A program made the position numbers and the translations under genes. The notes under the pieces were generated by a model. It was given only the letters and a program-made list of their open reading frames with translations, made no database searches and was not told the DNA's origin. A DNA stretch of 64,000 nucleotides, taken from assembly GCF_000224145.3 (NCBI RefSeq), contig NW_004190420.2, positions 421,112-485,111 on the forward strand, in the 5' to 3' direction. Positions 1 through 21,538 of the stretch are shown piece by piece; the first letter of the stretch is position 1; each line of letters opens with the position of its first letter. Source of the DNA: Ciona intestinalis (taxonomy: Eukaryota; Chordata; Ascidiacea; Phlebobranchia; Cionidae).

Positions 1-755
1 AACCTTCAATGTTCCAACACATTAAACAAAGAAGGCGGTGATCTCCCGAAGGGCCTTATGTCTAAATTCGTCTCTACCGTTCGTCCTAAATTCGTCTGAG
101 CTACCGATTAGGAAACGGTTCCGAGTAAGCAATGCAGCTCGTTATAGATTTAGGACGGTAGATTTGTATAAAGTTTTTAAAAGGGCTATTTTCTGTAAAA
201 AGTATAAAATAGCCTATAAGAGATTGAAAGATATCTTTAGTAAGCCGAGTAGTGCATAAACAGATTACGTAAATACGTCATCAGTATGACGTCGACGGAC
301 AATACAAACTTATACGATCAGCTGGTCACGTAGACGCAGACAAAATAACTGACCGTGTGGATGTTTGAAAGTGACGTGTCGCGTGGTTTGTTGTAATATT
401 TAGTTGTTGTATGAGAGAAAGGTTGGAGCAGAAACAATTCCTTCATAGGAACACTTTCCTGTGAGGATGTACAGCTTCTGCTTGATTATTATGGTATGTA
501 ATGTGTACTGTTTTATCTGCCTATCCTGCATAATTACATTTATTCAAAAGTGTAAACAATTATGAACATTACAGATTAGGAGTTATAGATTAAAAGTGTT
601 TAAACACCGTGAAAATGTCTGCTGAAGTGCGAAATGCCATGTATTCCACCACATCTGAGTCGGATTCTGATGATTCTGACTTTGACATGGGGGATGGAGA
701 TTTCTCACTATTTGGTGATCTTTCCTCGGGGGATAGTTCAACTGACTCTAAATCT
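1..755. repeat. Near-identical duplicate of 2365-3121 (EEF2K 5' region)
   Basis: This segment matches 2365-3121 almost base for base. The differences seen are two single-A deletions near the start and one C/T change near the end (gagatttctc versus gagatttttc). It begins at base 1 of the window and stops at an assembly gap at 756, exactly inside EEF2K exon 1. Such a truncated copy abutting a gap is typical of an unmerged second haplotype or a misplaced contig end. A recent genuine tandem duplication cannot be excluded from the sequence alone. Confidence 0.95.
615..755 (+). pseudogene. Partial second copy of EEF2K coding exon 1, cut by gap
   Basis: The ATG at 615 opens the same reading frame as the true EEF2K start at 2981, encoding MSAEVRNAMYSTTSESDSDD and the following acidic stretch. 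The frame runs into the gap at 756 before the splice donor seen at 3136 in the complete copy. No second set of downstream EEF2K exons follows before 2365. I treat it as an assembly or haplotype duplicate rather than a working gene. Confidence 0.8.
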
Positions 756-805
756 NNNNNNNNNNNNNNNNNNNNNNNNNNNNNNNNNNNNNNNNNNNNN
801 NNNNN
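756..805. other. Assembly gap (50 N)
   Basis: Fifty undetermined bases separate the truncated EEF2K first-exon copy from unrelated sequence. Confidence 0.99.
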
Positions 806-1584
806 TTGGGTGTGGTAAAATATTTTTCGCTAATTCCAAGCACCTACGCTGACATGCAGCACTATGCATTGTGATATATATATACCGTTCGCACATGTAT
901 TTCTCGCTTAACAAAACCACGTTTTTTTTCCACGGCCACAATCGTCGCCTATTTATTTTCGTTCTTGTACCCCAGTTGCCTTACACATATAGTACCTGTT
1001 ATATGCAGTTGGTGTCCACAGCCAAACTGCGAAGGTAGTTTGAATGTTCCTCGCTGACGTTTACTGCAGTCACCCACGCACTTACCCGGTAACAGAATTT
1101 AAAGGCGTTTTTTAACAGACCCATTCAATGTAATGTTTTATTGTGCTGTAGTTTTGACCTAGATGAATTTCAATCATTTTTTCAATTTCCATTTGTACAT
1201 AAGCTTAACTCTGTCTTACTGTTATGTACTGGAGTGCTTGATCGCTAATTAACAAGAACGACAAACAAACAATTAAAAATAAAATTTCAAAAGCAACACC
1301 ATCATTTTTAAGCACTAAGCTATACATACAACAAATATAAATAGATATCACGAAAAATATAAATAGATACCACGACCAGTACATTTTATTATGCTTATTA
1401 ATACCCGAGTTTAGGTGGGTGAAGTGTTTTTTTAAAACTACATTACAATCCAAACGTTTCTGTTCAGCACGAATTACACGTTGTTATATCGATCAATTAC
1501 TGTCTTTCACCTCGTGCAAGCCGCTTCGAAATACACACTTTATTTCACGATTTGCTTTGATTTCTGGATCCAGTGGTAAATTTG

Positions 1585-1664
1585 GCTTGTGTTCATGGCG
1601 CCCTCTATATAACTTTAGTTTAACATACCTTTTGTAAGTTATAGAGGGCGCCATGCTTGTGTTC
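1585..1664. mobile_element. 60-bp foldback element with 10-bp direct repeats
   Basis: The block 1595-1654 starts ATGGCGCCCTCTATA and ends with the reverse complement TATAGAGGGCGCCAT, so it can fold into a hairpin with a stem of about 18 bp including the adjoining AACTTA/TAAGTT. The identical 10-mer GCTTGTGTTC flanks it at 1585-1594 and 1655-1664, as a target-site duplication would. This is a very small MITE-like or foldback insertion. The family is not known to me. Confidence 0.6.
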
Positions 1665-2078
1665 CAATCAGTGTTTACCGATTGGCGAACTTTTCCATTG
1701 CCGTGTTTTATTACACGCTCCACTGATCCTTTTTCTAAAGGTGTTTTCTGATCTACTGGGAACGGTTTTCTGTGTACGGTAGAAATGTGTTCTTCCCACG
1801 TCACTTGGTTTTGTCATGCTCAAGCGTGTACTGTAGTTAAACATACGCAACCATGTTGGGATTTATTGTTGTTGCCCTATCATTTTATAATGTGGGACGT
1901 TCGTCACCGGTTAAGTTAATAGTGTGTTTTCTAAATAATTGAATTAGGTGGTTAGGTTTAGACGTAAGTTGTGTATATGAACAGTTAATAAAATCACAAA
2001 CACCTTAGGGTTTATTTTTACAGTTAGCAGAATGGTCCAACAATTTTCGTTGAAATAGCAGGGCTACATTTCTTGCAG

Positions 2079-2219
2079 CCTGTGGCAAGTAATTTCTCTA
2101 CATCTCACGAATTGCTGCAACGCTTCGCTTGGCCTGACAGCAAACCGATAACGAGGGCACGAAGTGAGAAGGATAAAGAAAGAAACCATTACTCAGTCGC
2201 TTCGTCTGCGAACGTTGAG
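2079..2219 (+). other. Weak candidate exon, unknown gene
   Basis: A 141-bp open stretch (47 codons) is preceded by a good acceptor (tttcttgcag, ending 2078) and followed by a GTTAGT donor at 2220. The frame encodes charged sequence such as ARSEKDKERN. No start codon, partner exon or recognisable domain is visible, so it could be chance. It might also be a 5' exon of EEF2K or the last visible piece of a gene lost in the gap. Confidence 0.2.
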
Positions 2220-2980
2220 GTTAGTCCAGTTCATTTTAGGAAGTATCCGGTGTCACTAAGCTGTAGTCATATATTTTGCCGTATAAGCCTAGTCAACTTG
2301 TATCTTTGCTGAAATCATTCGAACCTACCTGTTCAAATATTATGACGACAGCTCGGTCATGTGCAACCTTCAATGTTCCAAACACATTAAACAAAGAAGG
2401 CGGTGAATCTCCCGAAGGGCCTTATGTCTAAATTCGTCTCTACCGTTCGTCCTAAATTCGTCTGAGCTACCGATTAGGAAACGGTTCCGAGTAAGCAATG
2501 CAGCTCGTTATAGATTTAGGACGGTAGATTTGTATAAAGTTTTTAAAAGGGCTATTTTCTGTAAAAAGTATAAAATAGCCTATAAGAGATTGAAAGATAT
2601 CTTTAGTAAGCCGAGTAGTGCATAAACAGATTACGTAAATACGTCATCAGTATGACGTCGACGGACAATACAAACTTATACGATCAGCTGGTCACGTAGA
2701 CGCAGACAAAATAACTGACCGTGTGGATGTTTGAAAGTGACGTGTCGCGTGGTTTGTTGTAATATTTAGTTGTTGTATGAGAGAAAGGTTGGAGCAGAAA
2801 CAATTCCTTCATAGGAACACTTTCCTGTGAGGATGTACAGCTTCTGCTTGATTATTATGGTATGTAATGTGTACTGTTTTATCTGCCTATCCTGCATAAT
2901 TACATTTATTCAAAAGTGTAAACAATTATGAACATTACAGATTAGGAGTTATAGATTAAAAGTGTTTAAACACCGTGAAA

Positions 2981-11850
<8,870 letters not shown>

Positions 11851-12406
11851 TCATGTTGGCTCAAACATTCCTTTTAGTTTACCTTGCCTATCACATCTGC
11901 TACAAACTAAGAATTTTTGCTTTACGTTCTGCATATTCAGTATCCCCATTACTGCAACAGAGTTAAATGGAAAACAAAATGTTGATAAAAAAGATACAGG
12001 AAGCTTGCATGTTGTGGAGCCTATTCATTATCATTGACACTTATAAAGTGCATCTGTGTGCGGCACCACTTGATAGCAACAATAACAAAACAAACATTTT
12101 ACTTTTCCTTGTACAAAGACGTTCTAAGAAGAAGTTAGTAGACTCAGGGTGGGGAAGTGTTTAAACAAAAATGCTTTTAGTTTTTTGTGTGTAAGGTGCT
12201 CATACAAAGTTTCAGTTCAAAATGTTCGAACAAAATCGTTGTTTTCATAATCTTTGCCAACAGTGCCCAGGATCCAGCATTTGTTTTTGTTTGATGTGTT
12301 TTGCAATCGATAACCAGTAAAAGTTTCATTTTACGCATCACTAAATAAAACATGATTTAGTGGAAAACAAGTATGATGATGAGACAAGCAAAATTAAACA
12401 TTTTGG
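11851..12406. other. Convergent 3' region between EEF2K and TRIT1
   Basis: Presumed 3' UTRs of the two convergent genes. No other gene or repeat was seen here apart from the AATAAA at 12344. Confidence 0.6.
12344..12349 (+). terminator. Polyadenylation signal AATAAA, likely EEF2K
   Basis: Canonical AATAAA on the plus strand about 495 bp after the EEF2K stop and about 60 bp before the TRIT1 stop on the other strand. It would make the two convergent 3' ends nearly meet. Confidence 0.5.
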
Positions 12407-14895
12407 TCAAGTAGTGGATGCTTTGGTTAAGAAATTTTCTTCAGTTTCTGTTGAATCCACAGAGGATAGTTGTTGTTGCCTTTCTTCCAATATATTGCTT
12501 GTTTCAGACAAACTCTTTTTCCATTTACCATAGTTGTGCTTATGGCGTTTAGACTGAAGGTGACCTGAAATGGAATCAATAAAGTATGTCTGTAATTTGG
12601 TTTATTATTTCCACAAGGTAAATATATTGACTTACTTTCCAAATTGTGTTTTGCCACCATTATTCCATCACAATGGTTACAGGTTTGAAGAATTTTTCCT
12701 TCTGTGTCAAGCTTATTTGAATTCAACAGTTGTGCAACTGTCAGTGTCTGCAGATAGAAAACTGAATAATTGGGGAAATTGGATCTTTTACACAACCCAC
12801 CTGTTCAGGTATGATGTTTCCGAAATCATGTACATTGCATGTTGTCAGTACTTTTAAAGCCGGATTTAAAACTTTTTCTTCCCATAGTTCTGGTTTAGTG
12901 GCATCAAGGGGATACACAGGTATTGTGTTAGATCCTGAATATGGTTATATGTTTGGGTTCTACTTTTAAATAAATAAAACCGGAAACAGGTATTTTCAGT
13001 ATAAAAAAATAACATTTATATATTTTTATTGTTTAATAGTACCATCTATGAGAAGTAAAAACCCAGTGTTAAAAGATCAACACTCAACCTAGATGACTAG
13101 AATGCCTATACCTGCATTGTCGAAAGATTTCACAAGCTATATGTAAGTAAACCTGACTTACTATTTACTATGCGTCTTGAAATAAACTTGATTTGGTATT
13201 TTGCATATTTCCACGTAGCAAGTTTCATTTGTTCAGTCGCCTCTTTTAACATTTTGTCTTTCATTGCTTCATTAACAGATTCATCAGCAGTAAGATAGTT
13301 ATGGAATTCTGTTAAAAACTTCAATTAAACAGTTGAGTTTATCATTAGTTTAATTTTACCTTTGAATCCAATGCTTTGAAATATCCCGTGCTCATAATCA
13401 GGGGCCATACCTTTTACGAATCTAAAATATTGAAACAAAAACTTGGATTAGAGAAAGTTATCAGTATGGATGTAAACGTTATCACCTTTCTTTGTTGAAT
13501 TCTTCATGAAAATCCTTCAGTTCTTTTAGCAAACCACGTTGAACCATCTTGTCAACACGTTTGCGAACTCTTTCTTCAAGAACTGTCAATCAAATTTGTT
13601 TTTTAATGAACTTGCAATGCTTACATGGCTGGTTCTACTTAACAAAATATCTATTCATAGTAATTATCATAATTAGTATACAACTTCGGGTTTAAATGGC
13701 GCACCATATATGGTGCCATCATAAACCCTGTGCAAGGCTTAGTTTATGATGTGTAGGCTATGTGTGCTTACAATGGTGATGACTGGATTGGAGCAATCAA
13801 TCAAAGGTGGTCAAAAATGTGATGCCTAAAATATTTTACCAGCAGGCAAAATATTCATCTTACCCTCTGCATCACATTGCACCCACAACACACAAGCATT
13901 GGGAAAACGAAGTACACCACCGAGACTACCACCATATTGCTGTGTCTGTTCTTCCAGTAACCTGCTCTGTGGTTTCCCTGTTTGGTTGTAAACCTGTTGC
14001 AAATTTAAGTTTAACTTTGCAACTGAAATTTTCAATAACCAAATCTGAGTGGGTGTTAAAAAAATTAAATTGAACACACTCTTCGTTTTATTAATATGCA
14101 TGACACAACTGCAGTTTAAATACCTCAATTGCTCGAATAACTTTTCGTTTATTTTTCGGATGAATAACTTCCGCGGATTTTGGATCCACATCCACCAACA
14201 TTTGGTAAAGTTCGGAGTTAGGCAAATCATACATTTTCTGAAAAAAATCTCATTACTATATAAATAATGGAACTACACTAACACAATATATGCTGGGAAC
14301 ATTAGTTTTACTTGTCTCTCTTTTTCATTCTTATCAGAAAATTCAGAATTGGTTTCAGTTTTCAACAGGAAGTCCCACAATATGGACTGCACATAGTAAT
14401 TGGTTCCACCAACTAAAATTGGAGTCTTATTTCTTCCTTGTATTTCAGATATCTGTGAAAAACGCAAACTTTATTCTCAACTTTACCATAACTTTAAAAG
14501 AAATTTACAATTTTAAGTGTTTGCTCCTGAAAATCAACAATCGTAAACTGATCTTTTGGCTCAAGGAATCCAATCATGTGATGCGGACACATCTCTTGCT
14601 CTGCTTTGGTGACTTTGTTAGTGACGATGTCAAGACCTTTGTAAACCTGAATTTTTGTTACAATGAAAAAAGTTAGTAGAGTAAAGGTATTTTTCATGTA
14701 ACCAAACAGATAAAATAAAGAGTTGTGTTATATTGTCCTTACTTGCATTGAATCAACACTAATTATTTCACCATTGCAACGGGTGGCAATCTCTAACGCT
14801 AACTTAGACTTCCCGGCTCCAGTTGCTCCCAGCACCACAACGAGCTTCTTTGGGTTGGAAAACATATTCCGAATCAATTGTAAAACAGATCGCAT
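12407..14895 (-). CDS. TRIT1: tRNA dimethylallyltransferase (isopentenyltransferase), 12 exons
   Basis: Transfers dimethylallyl to A37 of tRNAs reading codons that start with U. Exons in transcript order: 14895-14743, 14646-14509, 14452-14312, 14237-14124, 13993-13864, 13582-13486, 13421-13360, 13308-13169, 13136-13112, 12934-12801, 12747-12636, 12564-12407. Phases agree and give 467 aa, the human length. Visible: P-loop [10 protein letters not shown] near residue 20, [39 protein letters not shown], and a C-terminal C2H2 zinc finger (CNHC then HLQSKRH). The start is fixed by an in-frame TGA directly before the ATG. The N-terminus [12 protein letters not shown] looks like a mitochondrial targeting peptide, and a second Met at residue 11 could give a non-mitochondrial form. 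It lies 243 bp downstream of EXD2 on the same strand. Confidence 0.96.
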
Positions 14896-15138
14896 TCAAC
14901 TAACAAGACTTAACTACAAAATAAATATATCAGCCAAATAGTACCTGGAAAATGATCTTCTGGTTAGGTGAAAAAAAACACAAATGCAAAAAAATGATAA
15001 TGGTATAATCATAAGCACCAGGTTTTTTAATGAGAATTCAAATTCACCAAACACCATTATCACCAAATGAATAAAAACATCAAGAAACACAGTACAATAC
15101 ACATGTATTTATTTTGATTCGTAAAAATAAAATAAAAA
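14896..15138 (-). promoter_or_regulatory. Short EXD2-TRIT1 spacer with splice acceptor before TRIT1 start
   Basis: On the minus strand this spacer carries an AATAAA (15113-15108) about 25 bp after the EXD2 stop. It also has a pyrimidine-rich acceptor, tttattttgtag, only about 20 nt before the TRIT1 ATG. That fits either a 5' UTR intron or a trans-splice site in a two-gene operon. Confidence 0.5.
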
Positions 15139-18100
15139 TTATTGCTGTTTTTCTGGGGCCACATCTGACGCATCAATGACCCGATCATGGTTATGCTCCA
15201 CAGACCAAAGATGAGGAAGATGTTGTGGATTCATCGTCGCAAGGAAGTGTTCTCTCCATCTTTTCTCAAAATCAATCAAGCCCTGAAAGGCAATTACAAG
15301 ATTTGGCAAACTTGGAACAAAAGTATAAACTAAAGCATAAGAGATCATAGATGCCAAGTAAACCTTAGATTTCTGCAATTTAATAAACATTACAAGCAAA
15401 ATTCATTTTAGAAGTTGTTACAATAGCTATTTCCGCCTTCCTTTCATTTTCAACATAAAGTATGTAAATGTAACGCATGTCCAGACTTACATGCAAGCTG
15501 TTTTCACTTTGAATCGTATCAATCACCTTAAATCCATGTGGAATATATGCTTCGTTATGATACCTTTAAAATAACATCATAGATATATAATGATACTATG
15601 ATACATACAAATTGGTGAAAAGACCTTGTTTCAAGTATTGATGCTTCTTTGATAAGTTCCTCGGATAAGCTGGTGACTTGATAGTAGTCCATAAGGACCT
15701 TTTCTAACCCACCTTTCCGTGGTTCTGGAATTCTATCTCTTGCATTATCCAGTGCTTTGCCTGTATAGGCAAGGAAAAATCATCATATTAACTATTGTTT
15801 TTTGGACCCCAATTTTGTGTTGATTTAAATTTCACCAAACAAACGTGAATTATACTACAAAGCAAAAAATATTTTTGAAAAACCCTGCTTTTAAGTTGAT
15901 AAGTATGTGCTTGTATGAACAACAGATCTTCAGAATGAACCTGCAGATCTCACAGATCTTCGTTCGGGATCTTCCAACATTTGAACTGCTTGTGCTGAGC
16001 CTAAAGGAGCTTTATATTCATCAGCAATTTGGTTTCGAAGAATGTTATCGTAATATCCAGCTCTCTGATGACAAGCTACACACAGTGGTACAATATCATG
16101 CGACACGTGGTCTTTTAATAACAAAGGAAAGTGTCTGAAACAATAATTTTTTGTTTATATTAACTTTTTTTGGTTTGTTAATTTTTAGCATTTGTCTTGC
16201 AAAAACGTTAAATAGTTATGAACTTATAGATAAAGTTAACATCTTTACGCGGTTTTTCTTTGGAAATCCAATCGGCAAAAAAAACAATGAATTTGTATAA
16301 ATTAAAAGTTTTTACCTTCTGTATTCATGAGGTACAACATTCTTCCTCACAATTGCACCATTAGATCCACAAACTACACAAACATTCTGCTTGTCATAAA
16401 GATAGTAATCTCTATCTGATGCTGGTCGACCAGCGGGTTCAAAACGTAGCCGAATTGTAAATGGTGTTTCTGTGACTATATCTAAAATATATCATAAACA
16501 TTTAATCAATATGACAACAAAAGGAAACAAAAAAATAAATTTTGATTTTAACTTGATAGCATTTATTTAAATAAAAAATTAAAGTAACGAAGAGCAAACA
16601 ATGGCAACAAAATGATGGCTTCTAAAACACGTTATTAATAAAAATAAGTTTGGTGTGTCATTGCTCAAATGCTAAAAATGTCTGACCTGCTAATTCTTTT
16701 TCAATGTACCAATTTGCTTTTTTTCTATCACATGTTGCTAAAAGTTGTCCATCAGGAGCTTGTAGCTTGCAGTTATCATAAAGTGGTTGTTTTCTAAAAA
16801 AAGATTGTTAAAATCTAAAAAAGGATAAATTGTATTTACAATCAACCCTACCTTGTTGAGTACAACTTAAACGGTTTAAAGTTAAAATTGTTGCCAACAT
16901 TTTGTGAATTATTCTGTTTATGAGATTGGTTCCTCTGTTTGAACTTGCAATCCACTAATCCTTGGCAATAACTGGAAACAATTGACCACAATGTGTTGTT
17001 CACGGCATTATTTAATGCAGATGCCACGTGAACGTTGCTTTCAAGTTTAGAACGTGCTATGACAGAAAACACCTTTGCAGCAATAAGAGCATCATTCGCA
17101 GCATAATCAATCTAAATTACGAAATAAAATAGTGGTTGAATGTAAGCTGGATTACTTTCACATATACAACATATTATATATTTACTACTTTATGTGTTAC
17201 AGTTCTAACAGTCACACAAAAAATATAATAAAGTGTGCATAACACCAAATCCACCATTGTATGACCTGTTCTTGTGATAAACTTGGAGCATCCCATGCGC
17301 TACACTGAATATGTTTTTGCTTGTTCATGGTCACCCCTAAATATGATTGCGCAAGACCTTTCAATCCCAGAGAGTTTCTTAAAAACAAAAATTAACATTT
17401 TTAAAATTACATCTTTTGACAATCTTATAAAACATTCATTTTTACTTAGTTTCTTTGGTCCTCACAGCCAAGCTTCGTAAATCAACACAACCAGACACAA
17501 CTATTCCATAATCATGCAACAACTTATTTGCATCTTCCATTGGACCAACCCCAACCTACATATAATACAGCAAGTTAAGATTGATATTTAAAATCGTATT
17601 TTATGTATTTATTTTCAACAGTTAAATACTTATTTTAAAAGTCTTGAGGACATAGTTAAATATTTGTTAAAATATTCTTTAGTTGCTACCAAATGGAATG
17701 ACAAAAAGAATGAAATCAGTGACCATCTCATCCTGATCTTAACAATAATGTTATATATATTGGTTGGGTTAAAAATAGTTAAGTTCAGTTACTCGGTGTA
17801 TGTGTGTTTAAATATTATCAAATGTGATATTTTTACAACCTTAATATAACTTGCATCACTTAGAATGCTTTGCAGACGAACAGGTAATGGACCGCGGTAG
17901 TGAGACAATCTTATTAATAAGCAAACACCAGATACAGTAGCAAGTTGAAGCAATGCAACTGGTTGAGGTTTTCCTGATTTAGATGTCCATTCACAATCAA
18001 AACCAATCACTTTGGCCTAAAACACAAAGTATTTGTTTATATTATCTTTTGCGATGAAAGTGTTATTTGAAACTTACATATTGTAATTCCTGCACAAAAC

Positions 18101-18317
18101 GATCTAAAACTGTTTCAAGGTCTTCTGGGCAAGATAATAAAAATGTTGTACCATCTTGATCTTTGCTTGATATATTGTAAGGCCATAAATCACTTAGATT
18201 AATGACACTTTTTCTCGTTTGGTTTTTCTTGTAGGAATAACACAATATCGTTGTCCCTGCAGCCACGCAAGCGACGGCAATTCCACCAATGATAGTAATC
18301 TGTTTATGATTAAGCAT
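15139..18317 (-). CDS. EXD2: 3'-5' exonuclease domain-containing protein 2, 11 exons
   Basis: DEDD-family 3'-5' exonuclease linked in vertebrates to DNA end resection and mitochondrial RNA processing. Exons in transcript order: 18317-18078, 18016-17840, 17555-17446, 17377-17266, 17111-16852, 16793-16687, 16481-16316, 16134-15941, 15760-15625, 15563-15491, 15282-15139. Phases agree and give about 572 aa (human about 620). Visible: N-terminal membrane anchor (about residues 8-27, ITIIGGIAVACVAAG followed by TTILCYSY); exonuclease motif GFDCEW with the first D and E; VGVGPMEDA; VDLRSLA; SLGLKGLAQSYLG; CSAWDA; IDYAANDA with the last acidic residue; and a C-terminal Cys/His-rich region (VCVVCGSNG, VVPHEYRR, PLCVACHQ) resembling an HNH-type zinc fold. 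It is divergent from RBKS. Confidence 0.95.
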
Positions 18318-18696
18318 TTTAGAGAAAACACGCGGTCTGTTACGCGATATAGACAGTTAAAAATCTAAAAAGCATTAGTGCAGCGCTCCACGTTCAATTT
18401 TTCTCTGTTGGGTATTCCCCTAAAATCTAGACAATAAAATTTTATAAAAAAAACAATTCGTTTACCAATTTCCCGATTAAAATCAGAACAATTAAAATAC
18501 TGTTTTTTGAAAATATTCTTAGATTGTTTTTAGTTTTTTTTATCTAACTTAAAAGCATATTTCATGCATATAAGCTAAAGAACAGTAAAGAGTTTTCGTC
18601 AAATATACCTGGCCCACAATGCAATTCTTTTAGTTCTTATTTCGGCCCTTAAATAATTCGTATATCTGAGAAAACGCTGACTTTTAAGAACTCGCA
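18318..18696. promoter_or_regulatory. Divergent promoter region, EXD2 (-) and RBKS (+)
   Basis: Only 379 bp separate the two divergent start codons, so the 5' UTRs and core promoters of both genes must lie here or overlap. The sequence is AT-rich and I see no clear TATA box at a convincing distance for either gene. Confidence 0.55.
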
Positions 18697-20565
<1,869 letters not shown>

Positions 20566-21538
20566 AGAACTGCTAAAACTTATTTCACAAATGAAAATTA
20601 TTACAATCTTTTAGCAGTTTTTAATTCATAATGTGCAATTTAGTAGAAGTTTTGGGTTTTACTAGTCACAATCAATCTGTACAGTTTTAATCCCCTGATT
20701 GTAGGTGGTGATTAAAATTTGATTAGCAGTATACGTGTGTAGAGTTTGTTAATATAATGATTTTGGTGCATTTGCAGCATGATCCTACACGAAATAAATT
20801 TTATTCATGTTGACGTAATTTTAACATAGCAATAAATATGATTAAAATAATGTTTTAAATAAAATTTATAAATGTTTGTGTGAATTGTGTCTCATTTTAT
20901 TCAAAACAACATTAGACATTGACTGCACATGACCTGCTTAGTGCTTATAACGTATTTATCAGTACAAAAGTGCAAAGCCTTAATGAAAGGGCACGTATAA
21001 AAAGAATTAATTGAATATAACAACTTATTAAGAAGGACTTAAGATTAGATGTATTATACAAAAAAGTTTGTTGGTCGCATTTTAGTAAAAAAGTTTGCCA
21101 TTATGAGCATCGTCGCCCCGGTAGTTTAGAATAATTCAAGAAATATTTAACCAAAACCAATGCTGGACGAATGCAATCTAATATCAAGAACACTATCGTG
21201 CCCATTAACTCTTCGTTGTTACAGATGCGAGCAAAGTCGAAACTTCAAAACTTCACAATATCGATATGTGTAAACCAAAGCCATAGAAATTGTATTTTTT
21301 TAACACTTTCTATTGCTTTGGTGTAAACTTGTTGTGGTTACTCGAGTTACGGGGGGCGTATTGTACTGGGTACAAATGCAAAAGTATCGGTGCTAGTAAA
21401 GAATCAAGTAGGCAGAAAAGGTTTGGGTATTTAAAATATAGAAAGTAACCCACTGTATTTTAGTATTTATACAAAACGGGCATTTCATGTATTATAAGTT
21501 TCCCTATTTGCTAAAGGATTTATGAGATCTGCTGTAAA
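20566..21538. other. RBKS 3' region and NF2 upstream region
   Basis: AATAAA signals for RBKS are at 20793-20798 and 20831-20836. The remaining 700 bp would hold the merlin promoter and 5' UTR. I recognise no further gene. Confidence 0.55.

Larger units (their letters stand above)
806..2364. other. Non-coding stretch upstream of EEF2K
   Basis: About 1.6 kb without a gene I recognise. It contains a small foldback element (1585-1664) and one weak candidate exon (2079-2219), listed separately. The rest shows only short shadow reading frames and AT-rich sequence. Confidence 0.6.

Noticed and set aside
1493..1804. 103-codon minus-strand reading frame
   Set aside because: It runs through the foldback hairpin and flanking repeats, shows no similarity or splice context, and is better explained by chance.
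13826..14676. Long plus- and minus-strand frames over TRIT1
   Set aside because: The plus-strand frames are antisense shadows of TRIT1 exons, and the minus-strand ones include intron sequence beyond clear splice sites.
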